Origin: Pseudomonas migulae
GTDB taxonomy: Bacteria; Pseudomonadota; Gammaproteobacteria; Pseudomonadales; Pseudomonadaceae
Assembly (NCBI RefSeq): GCF_024169315.1
Contig: NZ_JALJWR010000001.1
Location: 3,584,501 to 3,648,500 of the forward strand
Length of the DNA stretch: 64,000 nt
Reading direction: 5' to 3'
Part shown: piece after piece, positions 1-10,765 of the stretch
Position numbering within the stretch: position 1 is the first letter of the stretch
How the letters are laid out: each line of letters begins with the position of its first letter
Translations under genes and position numbers: made by a program
Notes under the pieces: generated by a model
What the model saw: the letters and a program-made list of their open reading frames with translations, nothing else
What the model was told of the DNA's origin: nothing
Database searches by the model: none

Positions 1-1523
1 TCGAACTCTATGGTCACTATCAGGCGTTGATGCCGTTCGCCTCGCTGGGGATGAACCGCGACTTCGGCTGGAGCATCACCATGTTCCAGAACGACGACCT
101 CGACCTGATCGCCGAGAAGGTCAACCCGGACAACCCCAACCAGGTCTGGTACCGCGGCAAGTGGGTCGACCTGGTCACCAGCGAGCAGCAGATCGCGGTC
201 AAGGGCCAGGCGCCAGTGACATTGGTCCTGCGTCAGTCGCCCCACGGGCCGATCGTCAACGATGCGTTGGGCAACAGTGTCGGCAAAACGCCGATCGCCA
301 TGTGGTGGGGGTTTCTCGAAAGCCAGAATCCGATCCTCGAAGGTTTCTACCAGCTCAACCGCGCCGATACCCTGGCCAAGGCGCGCAGTGCCGCCGCCAA
401 GGTCCAGGCACCGGGCCTGAACATCGTGTGGGCCAATGCCAAGGGCGACATCGGCTGGTGGGCCGCGGCGCAGCTGCCGAAACGCCCGGCGGGTGTGCGG
501 CCGTGGTTCATCCTCGACGGCAGCAGCGCCGAAGCGGACAAGGACGGTTTCTACCCGTTCAGCGCGAACCCGCAGGAAGAGAATCCGGCGCGGGGCTACA
601 TCGTCTCGGCCAATTTCCAGCCCGTGTCGCCGACCGGCATGGAGATTCCCGGTTACTACAACCTCGCGGATCGGGGTCAACAGCTCAATCGCCAGCTTGG
701 TGACAAATCCGTCAAGTGGGATCTGGAGGCCAGCCAGAAGCTGCAACTGGGCACCACCACCGCTTACGGCCCGCGCTTGCTGGCGCCGTTGTTGCCGGTC
801 CTGCGTGAAGTAGTGAGCGACCCGACCGAACTCAAACTGGTGGAGCAACTGGCTCAGTGGAAAGGTGATTACCCGCTGGACTCCACCAGCGCCACGCTGT
901 TCAACCAGTTCCTGTTCAACCTCGCCGATGCATCGATGCACGATGAGTTGGGCAATGACTTTTTCGAAACCTTGCTCTCGACCCGGGTGATCGACGCCGC
1001 GCTGCCACGTCTGGCGGCGAACGCTGACTCGCCGTGGTGGGACAACCGCAACACCCTCGGCAAGGAAACCCGCGCCGATACGGTGAAGGTGGCGTGGCAA
1101 GCGAGCATCGCTCACCTCAAGACCACGCTGGGCACGGATTTCACGCAATGGCAGTGGGGCAAGGCGCACACGCTGACCCATGGTCACCCGCTGGGGCAGC
1201 AGAAGCCGCTGGACCGTATTTTCAATGTCGGGCCGTTCGCCGCGCCCGGTACCCATGAAGTGCCGAACAACCTCTCGGCCAAAATCGGCCCGGCGCCATG
1301 GCCGGTCACTTACGGGCCATCGACCCGGCGCCTGATCGATTTTGCAGATCCGGCGCACAGCCTGACGGTCAACCCGGTGGGCCAGAGTGGTGTGCCGTTT
1401 GACCGGCACTATGAAGATCAGGCTGAGGCGTATGTCGAAGGGGTGTACTTCCAGGCGCATCTCAATGATGAAGAAGTTACGGCCAATACGCGGAGTACGT
1501 TGAAGCTGTTGCCGGCGCGGTAG
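1..1523 (+). CDS. Penicillin acylase family hydrolase, 3' part (beta-subunit region)
   Basis: The reading frame is open from the first base of the window, so the true start and the signal peptide lie upstream. About 507 residues are visible. The sequence fits the C-terminal part of the beta chain of Ntn-type penicillin/acyl-homoserine-lactone acylases, with an early GMNRDFGWSITMFQNDD segment, an FNVGPFAAPGTHE segment and a C-terminal GQSGVPFDRHYEDQ segment. Family members are periplasmic and self-cleave before a catalytic serine, which would lie just upstream of the window, so catalysis cannot be verified here. The substrate (beta-lactam, AHL or another amide) cannot be told from this part. 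A REPIN follows the stop codon. Confidence 0.85.
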   Translation, partial: ELYGHYQALMPFASLGMNRDFGWSITMFQNDDLDLIAEKVNPDNPNQVWYRGKWVDLVTSEQQIAVKGQAPVTLVLRQSPHGPIVNDALGNSVGKTPIAMWWGFLESQNPILEGFYQLNRADTLAKARSAAAKVQAPGLNIVWANAKGDIGWWAAAQLPKRPAGVRPWFILDGSSAEADKDGFYPFSANPQEENPARGYIVSANFQPVSPTGMEIPGYYNLADRGQQLNRQLGDKSVKWDLEASQKLQLGTTTAYGPRLLAPLLPVLREVVSDPTELKLVEQLAQWKGDYPLDSTSATLFNQFLFNLADASMHDELGNDFFETLLSTRVIDAALPRLAANADSPWWDNRNTLGKETRADTVKVAWQASIAHLKTTLGTDFTQWQWGKAHTLTHGHPLGQQKPLDRIFNVGPFAAPGTHEVPNNLSAKIGPAPWPVTYGPSTRRLIDFADPAHSLTVNPVGQSGVPFDRHYEDQAEAYVEGVYFQAHLNDEEVTANTRSTLKLLPAR

Positions 1524-1548
1524 ATTTTTGTTGGCCAGGCTGACGCTT

Positions 1549-1628
1549 TCGCGAGCAAGCCCGCTCCCACAGTTGACCGAGTTGTGCAGACTGACACGGT
1601 CTAATGTGGGAGCGGGCTTGCTCGCGAA
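1549..1628. repeat. REPIN, family A (inverted REP pair)
   Basis: Two inverted copies of a TTCGCGAGCAAGCCCGCTCC-type REP enclose about 33 bp between the acylase and the GlxA-type regulator, which are convergent. This is the typical extragenic position for Pseudomonas REPINs, and the pair can fold into a long hairpin in RNA. Confidence 0.9.
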
Positions 1629-1658
1629 GAGGCCCTCAACAACTATAAAAATGCCTGT

Positions 1659-2624
1659 TCAAACCATCGCCGCAAAATTCAACCTGAACTGCTGCGGCGT
1701 CACGCCCAACCGGCGATTGAACACACTGCGCATATGCTGGGCATCGCGAAATCCGCACTGGTACGCCACGGTTTTCAGCGGTGCGGCGGTGCTCTCCAGC
1801 ATCACCCGTGCCGCGTCCACCCTCGCCCGCTCGACAAATTCCGCCGGGGTGACTTTCGCCTCTTTGGCAAACACCCGGGAGAAATTGCGCGCGCTCATGT
1901 TGGCCGAGTTGGCCAGGTCGGCAATGGTCAGGTCGCCGGTCAGGTTGGCCAGCACGTAATGCTGAACCATCGCCACCGCCGACGTCGGCTCGGCGTGGGG
2001 CGTGAGGAACGGGCTGAACTGTGACTGCCCGCCCGAACGCTGGGTGAACACCACCAGCCGCTTGGCCACACTCAGCGCGACTTCCGGCCCGTGATCACGG
2101 GCCAGCAGGTACAACGACAGATCGATCCCCGCCGTGACGCCGGCCGAGGTGTATAACTCGCCGTCCTGCACGTACAGGCGATCCGCCTCGACCTGAGTCG
2201 AAGGACACAAGGCAGCGAGCGCCGCTGCATCGCCCCAATGCGTCGTCACTGTCCGACCCTCGAGCAACCCGGCGCGAGCCAACATGAACGCGCCGTTGCA
2301 GATCGAGCCGAAACGTTGCGCTAATGCGCTGGCATCCCGCAACCACGCATCGAAGGCTGCGCCGAAATCCATGAAGGGCAACTGCGGCCCTCCGGCCACC
2401 AGCAACAAGTCGTACGCCTCCAGCGCCTCGCTGAAATGCCGGTGGGCGTTGAGCGACAACCCGTTGGAACACGGCATCATCCCGCGCTCGACGCCAATCA
2501 CCTCCAGCCGATAGTGATCCTGCGGTGCCAGGAAACGATTGGCCTCGGAAAACACATCCATGGGACCGGTGACGTCCAGCGACTGGACGCCGGCGAAGAC
2601 CACGATGGCAACGGTTTTACTCAT
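1659..2624 (-). CDS. GlxA family transcriptional regulator (DJ-1/PfpI domain plus AraC HTH)
   Basis: This 321-residue protein has two parts. Residues 1-190 form a DJ-1/PfpI-like glutamine-amidotransferase-type sensor domain with the nucleophile-elbow sequence SICNGAF (Cys109). Residues 220-317 form an AraC/XylS double helix-turn-helix with LTIADLANSANMSARNFSR and the signature ending GVTPQQFR. Known relatives in Pseudomonas include GbdR, CdhR and ArgR, which respond to amino-acid-derived or quaternary-amine ligands; the ligand here is unknown. The gene is flanked by REP elements and has no obvious operon partner. The ATG at 2624 is kept because the N terminus aligns with the start of the DJ-1 fold. 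Confidence 0.88.
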   Translation of the reverse strand: MSKTVAIVVFAGVQSLDVTGPMDVFSEANRFLAPQDHYRLEVIGVERGMMPCSNGLSLNAHRHFSEALEAYDLLLVAGGPQLPFMDFGAAFDAWLRDASALAQRFGSICNGAFMLARAGLLEGRTVTTHWGDAAALAALCPSTQVEADRLYVQDGELYTSAGVTAGIDLSLYLLARDHGPEVALSVAKRLVVFTQRSGGQSQFSPFLTPHAEPTSAVAMVQHYVLANLTGDLTIADLANSANMSARNFSRVFAKEAKVTPAEFVERARVDAARVMLESTAAPLKTVAYQCGFRDAQHMRSVFNRRLGVTPQQFRLNFAAMV

Positions 2625-2641
2625 GGTTCAGAACGCCTCTC

Positions 2642-2767
2642 TGTGGCGAGGGGGCTTGCCCCTCGTTGGAGTGCGCAGCACTCCCAGTATCCAGCAACAC
2701 CCGATGTATTTGAGCTGACCATTTAGGGCTGCTCCGCAGCCCAACGGGGGCAAGCCCCCTCGCCACA
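2642..2767. repeat. REPIN, family B
   Basis: An inverted pair of TGTGGCGAGGGGGCTTGCC-type elements, each joined to an inner GCAGC-containing hairpin (GTGCGCAGCAC and GGCTGCTCCGCAGCC). It fills most of the roughly 315-bp gap between the GlxA-type gene and the HD-domain gene. The family differs in sequence from the GTGGGAGC repeats. Confidence 0.85.
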
Positions 2768-2940
2768 AAAGCGTATTCGTCGGCAGCAAAGTTAGCCAAT
2801 CCACGCCCAACAAGCGAGGCTGGCGCGATATGCATGCTCATTGGCAAGGATCGCAGCCATGGATCGATTGTCCGGTTTTTTGGGGGGGAACAGACTTGTT
2901 CCATCAGCGCCGCCACGGCGTTCCCCACGAGGACAGCACC

Positions 2941-3582
2941 ATGAGCAGCACCATCGCCGGCATCAAAATCCCCGACAGCGCGTTGGCCCGGGCCACCACT
3001 GAATACATTCGCGACGTCGAATCCGATCTGCTTTATCACCACTCACGCCGGGTGTTTCTGTTCGGCGCGCTAAGCGGTGAACGCAAGCAACTGGCCTACA
3101 ACCCCGAGCTGTTGTACGTCGGCGCGATGTTCCATGACTTGGGCCTGGTGGAAGGCCATCGCACGGACGATGAACGCTTCGAAGTCGATAGCGCCAACGC
3201 CGCCAAAGCGTTCCTCAAGCCTTACGGGTTGAGCGATGACGACATCGAGCAAGTGTGGCTGTCGATCGCCCTGCACACCACACCGGGCGTGCCGCAACAC
3301 CTGCGGCCCAACGTGGCACTGGTGACCGCGGGGGTTGAAATGGACGTGCTGGGTATCGACTACGCGGCGTTCCCCACCGTGCAGCGCGAAGCTGTGGTGC
3401 ATGCGCATCCACGGGGTGAAGGGTTCAAGGAGTGCATCCTGTGTGCATTCGCCAACGGCTTCAAACACAGGCCGGATACCACGTTCGGTACGGTGAATGC
3501 GGACGTGCTGGTGGACAGCGAGCCGGGCTTCAAGCCGATGAACTTCGTCGAGATCATCCGCAAGTCGCCTTGGGTTTCCTAA
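2941..3582 (+). CDS. HD-domain metal-dependent phosphohydrolase-like protein
   Basis: The product is 213 residues. The start at 2941 is chosen because a GAGGAC ribosome-binding site precedes it and the upstream extension looks non-coding. HD-domain metal ligands are visible: His34 in YHHSRRV, His65-Asp66 in MFHDLGL, and a further His in IALHTT near residue 112. The layout resembles the cyanamide-hydratase-like HD proteins common in fungi and Pseudomonas. Those relatives are known as hydratases or phosphohydrolases, but the substrate here cannot be deduced. The gene appears monocistronic, with a REP element on each side. Confidence 0.8.
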   Translation: MSSTIAGIKIPDSALARATTEYIRDVESDLLYHHSRRVFLFGALSGERKQLAYNPELLYVGAMFHDLGLVEGHRTDDERFEVDSANAAKAFLKPYGLSDDDIEQVWLSIALHTTPGVPQHLRPNVALVTAGVEMDVLGIDYAAFPTVQREAVVHAHPRGEGFKECILCAFANGFKHRPDTTFGTVNADVLVDSEPGFKPMNFVEIIRKSPWVS

Positions 3583-3586
3583 AGCA

Positions 3587-3710
3587 AATGTGGGAGCGGC
3601 GGTGCGACGATTCGACTTGCTCGCGAAGAGGCCGTGTCAGTCGATAGAGATGTCGACCGACACACCGCTTTCGCAAGCAAGTCGAATCGTCGCACCGCCG
3701 CTCCCACATT
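3587..3710. repeat. REPIN, family A variant carrying a 16-bp module in both arms
   Basis: The arms read as the usual TGTGGGAGCGG...CTTGCTCGCGAAG REP, but each is split by the same 16-bp sequence CGGTGCGACGATTCGA (3600-3615, and its reverse complement at 3682-3697). The inverted symmetry is preserved, so the extended hairpin has remained base-paired. It lies between the convergent HD gene and spuH. Confidence 0.85.
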
Positions 3711-3751
3711 GGATTTGGGTTGACCACAAAGGTGTGATCAACCCATCAGGC

Positions 3752-4645
3752 TCAAGCCGCTTCCGGCGCCTGTTGCGCGCGACGCACGTCCGGCTGTTTC
3801 CAGGAGTCGGCAGCGCTTTCTTCGATGGCCTGCTGAATCGCACGCTTACGCGCTTCTTCAGCGCGACGGCTGAAGAACCAGACCAGGAAGGTCATCAGCG
3901 ACACCGCCAGCAGAATCAGGCTGGCCACGGCGTTGATTTCAGGCTTCACACCCAGACGCACCGCCGAGAACACTTCCATCGGCAAGGTCGTCGACCCCGG
4001 CCCCGACACGAAGCTCGCCAGTACCAGGTCATCCAGCGACAGGGCGAACGACATCATGCCGCCCGCGCCCAACGACGGCGCGATCATCGGGATGGTGATC
4101 AGGAAGAACACCTTCCACGGCCGCGCGCCAAGGTCCATGGCCGCCTCTTCAATGGACAGGTCCAGCTCACGCAAGCGCGCCGACACCACCACCGCCACAT
4201 ACGCCGCACAGAACGTCGTGTGGGCGATCCAGATGGTGACGATGCCGCGTTCCTGCGGCCAGCCGATCATCTGCGCCATGGCCACGAACAGCAGCAACAG
4301 CGACAGACCGGTGATCACTTCCGGCATCACCAGCGGCGCGGTGACCAGGCCACCGAACAGCGTGCGGCCCTTGAAGTGGGTGATGCGGGTCAGGACGAAC
4401 GCCGCCAATGTACCCAGCGCCACCGCTGCCACCGCCGTGTAGCAGGCGATTTCCAGCGAGCGCACCACCGAGCCCATCAGTTGGGTGTTGTCCATCAACC
4501 CGACGTACCACTTGATCGACCAGCCGCCCCACACCGTCACCAGTTTCGAGGCGTTGAACGAGTAGATCACCAGGATCAGCATCGGCGCGTAGATGAACAG
4601 CAAACCGGCTATCAGCATGAAACTCGAGAAACGGAAGCGCTTCAT
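3752..4645 (-). CDS. spuH: Polyamine ABC transporter permease SpuH (PotI type)
   Basis: This 297-residue inner-membrane permease has about six hydrophobic segments, and the conserved EAA-type loop is visible around SIEEAAMDLGARPWKVFF. It is the second permease of the putrescine/spermidine importer, homologous to E. coli PotI. Its ATG overlaps the TGA of spuG (ATGA), which indicates translational coupling in the spuFGH end of the operon. The C-terminal tail is charged and cytoplasmic. This is the last gene of the cluster and is followed by a REPIN. Confidence 0.93.
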   Translation of the reverse strand: MKRFRFSSFMLIAGLLFIYAPMLILVIYSFNASKLVTVWGGWSIKWYVGLMDNTQLMGSVVRSLEIACYTAVAAVALGTLAAFVLTRITHFKGRTLFGGLVTAPLVMPEVITGLSLLLLFVAMAQMIGWPQERGIVTIWIAHTTFCAAYVAVVVSARLRELDLSIEEAAMDLGARPWKVFFLITIPMIAPSLGAGGMMSFALSLDDLVLASFVSGPGSTTLPMEVFSAVRLGVKPEINAVASLILLAVSLMTFLVWFFSRRAEEARKRAIQQAIEESAADSWKQPDVRRAQQAPEAA

Positions 4646-5562
4646 TCCTTGCCCTCCATTTCTTTGGCCTGGCTACGGTTGAACAGGATGATCGGCACAA
4701 TCAGGATCAGCAGCATCACCACCGCCAGGGCAGAGGCCACCGGCCAGTCACGGTTGTTGAAGAACTCTTGCCACAGCACTTTACCGATCATCAGGGTTTC
4801 CGGACCGCCAAGCAGTTCCGGGATCACGAACTCGCCCACCACCGGGATAAACACCAGCATGCAACCGGCAACGATGCCGTTCTTGGACAGCGGAATGGTG
4901 ATCTTCCAGAAGCTGTTGAAAGTGCTCGAACCCAAATCGGATGCGGCTTCCAGCAGGCTGTTGTCGTGCTTCACCAGGTTGGCGTAGAGCGGCAGGATCA
5001 TGAACGGCAGGTACGAATAAACCACGCCGATGTACACAGCGAGGTTGGTGTTGAGGATCTGCAGCGGTTCGTCGATCCAGCCCATGGTCATCAGGAAACC
5101 GTTGAGCAGACCGTTGTTGCTGAGGATGCCCATCCACGCGTAGACGCGGATCAGGATCGCGGTCCAGGTCGGCATCATGATCAGCAGCACCAGCACCGTT
5201 TGCAGCTCTTTGCGGGCGCTGGCAATGGCGTAGGCCATCGGGTAACCGATCACCAGGCAGAGGATGGTGCTGATCAGCGCCATCTTCAACGAGCCGAGGT
5301 AGGCGGCGATGTACAACTCGTCGTCGCCGAGCATCGCGTAGTTGCCCAGGTTAAGCAGCACCTGGAGCTTCTGGTCGATGAAACTGTAGATCTCGGTGTA
5401 CGGCGGAATGGCCACGTCGGCTTCGGCGAAGCTGATCTTCAGGACGATGAAGAACGGCAGCATGAAGAACAGGAACAGCCAGATGAACGGAACCCCGATG
5501 ACCAACTGGCGGCCACCGGGAATTATTCGGTTGAGGCGGCGTTTGAATTTGCGCATGTTCAT
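4642..5562 (-). CDS. spuG: Polyamine ABC transporter permease SpuG (PotH type)
   Basis: The product is 306 residues when started at the ATG at 5562, which overlaps the spuF stop codon as ATGA. A longer in-frame start at 5595 would lie inside spuF and is less likely. It has six membrane segments and the EAA loop LLEAASDLGSSTFNSFWKI. It pairs with SpuH to form the membrane channel of the polyamine importer, as PotH does with PotI. The protein begins with a short basic cytoplasmic stretch (MNMRKFKRRLNR). Confidence 0.93.
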   Translation of the reverse strand: MNMRKFKRRLNRIIPGGRQLVIGVPFIWLFLFFMLPFFIVLKISFAEADVAIPPYTEIYSFIDQKLQVLLNLGNYAMLGDDELYIAAYLGSLKMALISTILCLVIGYPMAYAIASARKELQTVLVLLIMMPTWTAILIRVYAWMGILSNNGLLNGFLMTMGWIDEPLQILNTNLAVYIGVVYSYLPFMILPLYANLVKHDNSLLEAASDLGSSTFNSFWKITIPLSKNGIVAGCMLVFIPVVGEFVIPELLGGPETLMIGKVLWQEFFNNRDWPVASALAVVMLLILIVPIILFNRSQAKEMEGKE

Positions 5563-6701
5563 GAGCGAAGCACCACGCCGCTGTCGTCTTCCCAATACAC
5601 GTAGACCTGGTCACCCCAGGTCGGGCGCTGACCGCGGCGCTCGGCGTTGGCGACGAACGACTGGACGATCTTGCCGCTTGGCAGTTCGACGTAGAACACC
5701 GAGTGGCCGCCGAGGTAGGCGATGTCATGGACCTTGCCGCTGGACCAGTTGTAGTCGCAGGTCGGCATGGTCGGGGTCACCAGCAGTTTTTCCGGACGGA
5801 TCGCGTAGGTCACGGATTTGTCCTGCACCGAGGTGCTGATGCCGTGGCCCACGTAGATCTGACGGTCCAGGTCCTTGCAGGTGATAATGGCGTGGCCTTC
5901 GGCGTCGTCGATCACTTCACCGTCGAAGATGTTGACGTTGCCGATGAACTCGCAGACCAGGCGACTGGTCGGGGTTTCGTAGATGTCGATCGGGCTGCCG
6001 ATCTGGGCGATCCAGCCCAGGTGCATGATCGCGATGCGTTCGGCCATGGTCATGGCCTCTTCCTGGTCGTGGGTCACCATCACGCAGGTTACACCGACGC
6101 GCTCGATGATCTCGACCAGCTCCAGCTGCATTTGCGAACGCAGCTTCTTGTCCAGCGCACCCATCGGTTCGTCGAGCAGCAACAGCTTCGGTCGCTTGGC
6201 CAGGGAACGCGCCAGGGCCACACGCTGACGCTGGCCACCGGATAACTGATGCGGCTTGCGCTTGGCGTACTGGCTCATCTGAACCAGCTTGAGCATGTCC
6301 GCCACGCGTGCATCGACTTCAGCGGCGGGAAGCTTGTCCTGCTTGAGGCCGAACGCGATGTTCTGCGCCACGGTCATGTGCGGGAACAAGGCGTAGGACT
6401 GGAACATCATGTTGATCGGCCGCTCATACGGCGGCATGTCGGTGATGTCTACGCCATCGAGGAAAATGCGCCCCTCCGTGGGCCGTTCGAAGCCTGCGAG
6501 CATACGCAGCAAGGTGGATTTGCCCGATCCCGAACCGCCGAGCAGGGCGAAGATCTCGCCTTTCTTGATTTCCAGGGACACATCGTCCACGGCAATCGTC
6601 TCGTCGAACTTCTTCGTGACCCGGTCGATTTTGACCAGCACCTGTTTAGGTGACTGGTCGCCCTCGAGGGCTTTCTTATAGGCGCCGGAGGCAACTGCCA
6701 T
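5559..6701 (-). CDS. spuF: Polyamine ABC transporter ATP-binding protein SpuF (PotG type)
   Basis: This 380-residue ATPase energises putrescine/spermidine uptake. Visible motifs are Walker A GGSGSGKST near residue 55, the signature LSGGQRQRVALARS, Walker B LLLLDEPMGALD and the switch region MVTHDQEEA. A C-terminal TOBE-like regulatory domain follows (about residues 290-380). The length matches PotG. It lies 73 bp downstream of spuE and overlaps spuG by four bases. Confidence 0.94.
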   Translation of the reverse strand: MAVASGAYKKALEGDQSPKQVLVKIDRVTKKFDETIAVDDVSLEIKKGEIFALLGGSGSGKSTLLRMLAGFERPTEGRIFLDGVDITDMPPYERPINMMFQSYALFPHMTVAQNIAFGLKQDKLPAAEVDARVADMLKLVQMSQYAKRKPHQLSGGQRQRVALARSLAKRPKLLLLDEPMGALDKKLRSQMQLELVEIIERVGVTCVMVTHDQEEAMTMAERIAIMHLGWIAQIGSPIDIYETPTSRLVCEFIGNVNIFDGEVIDDAEGHAIITCKDLDRQIYVGHGISTSVQDKSVTYAIRPEKLLVTPTMPTCDYNWSSGKVHDIAYLGGHSVFYVELPSGKIVQSFVANAERRGQRPTWGDQVYVYWEDDSGVVLRS

Positions 6702-6774
6702 TTACGAAACTCCCAGAAAAAAAGAGTGCAGTTCGCTCAAGGTGAGCCAACCTTGGATAGTTTGAGCCTTGAAG

Positions 6775-7914
<1,140 letters not shown>

Positions 7915-8060
7915 TTACATGACAGTCGTAGCTGCCCAGCAACAAAACCGGCGCGCAACTTACCCTCGAAAAACCGTTCCAGCAAAACTTTCTGTCATTT
8001 AATTACACCTGCTGCCGTCACCGCGCAGGCGACGACAACAGGTTGTTGCCTCAAACCGGC

Positions 8061-9173
8061 TTATTTACCCGATTTGATCTTGGTCCAGCTGCGAGTCAGG
8101 ATCCGCTGGGTCGCGGCCGGCAAGTCGGCGATCGCGTACAGCTTGGCCAGCACGTCCGCTGGCGGGTAGATGCCTGGGTCATCGGTGATTTCTTTTTCGA
8201 CCAATGGGGTGGCGGCCGCGTTACCGTTCGGGAAGCGCACGGCGTTGGTGATTTCAGCCATGATTTCCGGCTTCTGCAGGAAGGTCATGAACTTGTAGGC
8301 GCCTTCGACGTTTTCGGCATCTTTAGGGATGGCGACCATGTCGTAGAAGCTGCCGGCACCTTCTTTCGGAATGTTGTAGCTGACTTTCACCTTGTCGCCG
8401 GCTTCTGCCGCGCGGGACTTGGCCTGGTAGATGTCACCCGAGTAACCGACGGCTACGCAGATGTTGCCGTTGGCCAGGTCAGAGATGTACTTGGACGAAT
8501 GGAAGTAGCCCACCGAAGGACGAATCTTCAGGAACAGTGCTTCGGCTTCGGCCAGTTGTTTTTTGTCCTGGCTGTCGGTTGGATAGCCCAGGTAGTGCAA
8601 CGCCACCGGAATCATTTCGGTTGGCGAATCGAGGAAACTGATACCGCACGATTTCAACTTCGCGGCGTTTTCAGGTTTGAACAGCAGGTCCCAGGAATTG
8701 GTTGGCGCATCGGCACCCAGTGCAGCCTTGACCTTCTCGGCGTTGAAGCCGATACCGATCGAACCCCACATGTACGGGAAGGCGTGTTCGTTGCCCGGGT
8801 CGCTCACCGATACCGCTTTGAGCAGGTCAGTATTCAGGTTCTTCCAGTTAGGCAGCTTGGACTTGTCCAGCTTCTGGTAAACGCCGGCCTTGATCTGCTT
8901 GGCCAGGAAGTTGTTCGACGGTACGACGATGTCGTAGCCGGACTTGCCTGCCAGCAACTTGGCTTCCAGGGTTTCGTTACTGTCGAAAACATCGTAGACG
9001 ACTTTGATGCCGGACTCGGTTTCGAACTTCTTGATGGTGTCAGGAGCGATGTAATCGGACCAGTTATAGACGTGCAACACCTTGTCGTCCGCCTGAACCG
9101 CACTCGCCATAATGCCCATCAGGGACATGGCGAGGAGTGTCTTGCCAGCAAGCTTTTTTCCTAATGCCTTCAT
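8061..9173 (-). CDS. spuD: Periplasmic polyamine-binding protein SpuD
   Basis: This 370-residue paralogue of SpuE has a signal peptide of about 28 residues and the conserved VYNWSDYI and [11 protein letters not shown] segments of the PotF family. In P. aeruginosa the product of the first binding-protein gene after spuC prefers putrescine, and the same is inferred here by position. Gaps of 188 bp to spuE and 170 bp to spuC leave room for extra promoters or processing sites, but I saw no clear terminator in either gap. Confidence 0.9.
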   Translation of the reverse strand: MKALGKKLAGKTLLAMSLMGIMASAVQADDKVLHVYNWSDYIAPDTIKKFETESGIKVVYDVFDSNETLEAKLLAGKSGYDIVVPSNNFLAKQIKAGVYQKLDKSKLPNWKNLNTDLLKAVSVSDPGNEHAFPYMWGSIGIGFNAEKVKAALGADAPTNSWDLLFKPENAAKLKSCGISFLDSPTEMIPVALHYLGYPTDSQDKKQLAEAEALFLKIRPSVGYFHSSKYISDLANGNICVAVGYSGDIYQAKSRAAEAGDKVKVSYNIPKEGAGSFYDMVAIPKDAENVEGAYKFMTFLQKPEIMAEITNAVRFPNGNAAATPLVEKEITDDPGIYPPADVLAKLYAIADLPAATQRILTRSWTKIKSGK

Positions 9174-9342
9174 GCGTAATGCTCCAAATTTTTCTTTTTT
9201 GAACCACTTTGTTCAGCGGCCGAACCCGGACAACTGGAACCGCGGCTAGTCTGGCAAGATCCGAGGCGGTCTTTCAAGGAAAGGCCACCGTTTAGAACTG
9301 CTCCGAGCGAAAGTTTCATGACTCCCGCTCAGAGCCTAGCAC

Positions 9343-10707
9343 TTAGCCCTGCAACGCACTCAGGGTCAGGTCCAGACACTTGCGCGCCTTGGTCACCAGC
9401 TCATCGATTTCAGCCTTGGTAATCACCAGCGGCGGAGCAATGATCATGGTGTCCCCCACGGCACGCATGATCAGGCCGTTGTCGAAGCAGAACGTGCGGC
9501 AGATCATGCCGACGCCCTTGCCTTCGTAACGTTTGCGAGTGGCCTTGTCCTGAACCAGTTCGATGGCCCCCAACAGACCGACACCGCGCACTTCCCCCAC
9601 CAACGGGTGATCGTTCAGTTCCCGCAGACGTTTCTGCAAATAGGGTGCCGTTTCAGCATGAACGCGCTCGATAATTTTTTCTTCGCGCAGAATGCGGATG
9701 TTTTCCAGCGCCACCGCCGCCGCCACCGGGTGACCGGAGTAGGTGAAACCGTGGTTGAAGTCGCCGCCTTCGTTGAGCACCGCCACCACTTCGTCACGCA
9801 CGATCAGGCCACCCATAGGGATGTAGCCGGACGTCAGGCCTTTGGCGATGGTCATCATGTCGGGCTTGAGGTCGTAGAAATCGGTACCGAACCACTCACC
9901 GGTGCGGCCGAAACCACAGATCACTTCGTCCGCCACGAACAGGATGTCGTACTTGGCGAGGATTTCCTTGATGCGCGGCCAGTAGGTCTCTGGCGGAATG
10001 ATCACGCCGCCGGCGCCCTGGATCGGCTCGGCAATAAAGGCACCGACGTTGTCCACGCCGATTTCCAGAACTTTCTCTTCCAGCTGATTGGCTGCCCACA
10101 CACCGAACTCTTCCGGTGTCATGTCGCCGCCTTCGCTGAACCAGTACGGCTGGGCGATGTGAACGATGCCCGGAATCGGCAAGTCGCCCTGTTCGTGCAT
10201 ATAAGTCATGCCACCCAGGCTCGCGCCGGCCACGGTGGAACCGTGATAACCGTTCTTGCGGCTGATGATGACTTTCTTCTTCGGTTGGCCCTTGATCGCC
10301 CAATAGTGGCGGACCATACGCAGCATGGTGTCGTTGCCTTCGGAACCGGAACCGGTGAAGAACACGTGGTTCATGCCTTCCGGCGCGATGTCGGCGATGG
10401 CCTTGGCCAGCTCCAGCACCGGCGGGTGAGCGGTCTGGAAGAACAGGTTGTAGTAAGGCAACTCGCGCATTTGTTTGCTGGCGGCATCGGCCAGTTCATC
10501 GCGACCGTAGCCGATCGCTACGCACCACAGGCCGGCCATGCCGTCGAGGATCTTGTTGCCTTCGCTGTCCCACAGGTACACGCCCTTGGCGTTGGTGATG
10601 ATCCGCGGGCCTTTCTCTTTCAGCTGCTTGAAATCGCTGAACGGGGCCAGGTGGTGATCGTTGCTCAGGGTTTGCCATTCACGGGTTTGCGGGTTGTTGC
10701 TGGTCAT
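9343..10707 (-). CDS. spuC: Putrescine--pyruvate aminotransferase SpuC
   Basis: This 454-residue class III PLP-dependent aminotransferase moves the amino group of putrescine (or other terminal amines) to pyruvate, giving 4-aminobutyraldehyde and alanine. The PLP lysine is Lys289 in MMTIAKGLTSGY. The cofactor aspartate lies in VADEVICGFGRTG (Asp260) and the phosphate-binding stretch is GSGSEGNDT (119-127). The length equals that of characterised SpuC proteins. It lies between spuB and the transporter genes, consistent with breakdown of imported polyamine. Confidence 0.93.
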   Translation of the reverse strand: MTSNNPQTREWQTLSNDHHLAPFSDFKQLKEKGPRIITNAKGVYLWDSEGNKILDGMAGLWCVAIGYGRDELADAASKQMRELPYYNLFFQTAHPPVLELAKAIADIAPEGMNHVFFTGSGSEGNDTMLRMVRHYWAIKGQPKKKVIISRKNGYHGSTVAGASLGGMTYMHEQGDLPIPGIVHIAQPYWFSEGGDMTPEEFGVWAANQLEEKVLEIGVDNVGAFIAEPIQGAGGVIIPPETYWPRIKEILAKYDILFVADEVICGFGRTGEWFGTDFYDLKPDMMTIAKGLTSGYIPMGGLIVRDEVVAVLNEGGDFNHGFTYSGHPVAAAVALENIRILREEKIIERVHAETAPYLQKRLRELNDHPLVGEVRGVGLLGAIELVQDKATRKRYEGKGVGMICRTFCFDNGLIMRAVGDTMIIAPPLVITKAEIDELVTKARKCLDLTLSALQG

Positions 10708-10765
10708 GCGAATTCTCCTAAGATTCCAGTAAAGGGCGCCGCCAAGTGCAGCAGCGCCCGGCGCA

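Noticed and set aside
3590..4987. A 465-codon plus-strand frame starting in the REPIN
   Set aside because: Its translation is rich in His/Arg/Gln without domains, and it lies opposite the permease genes spuH and spuG.
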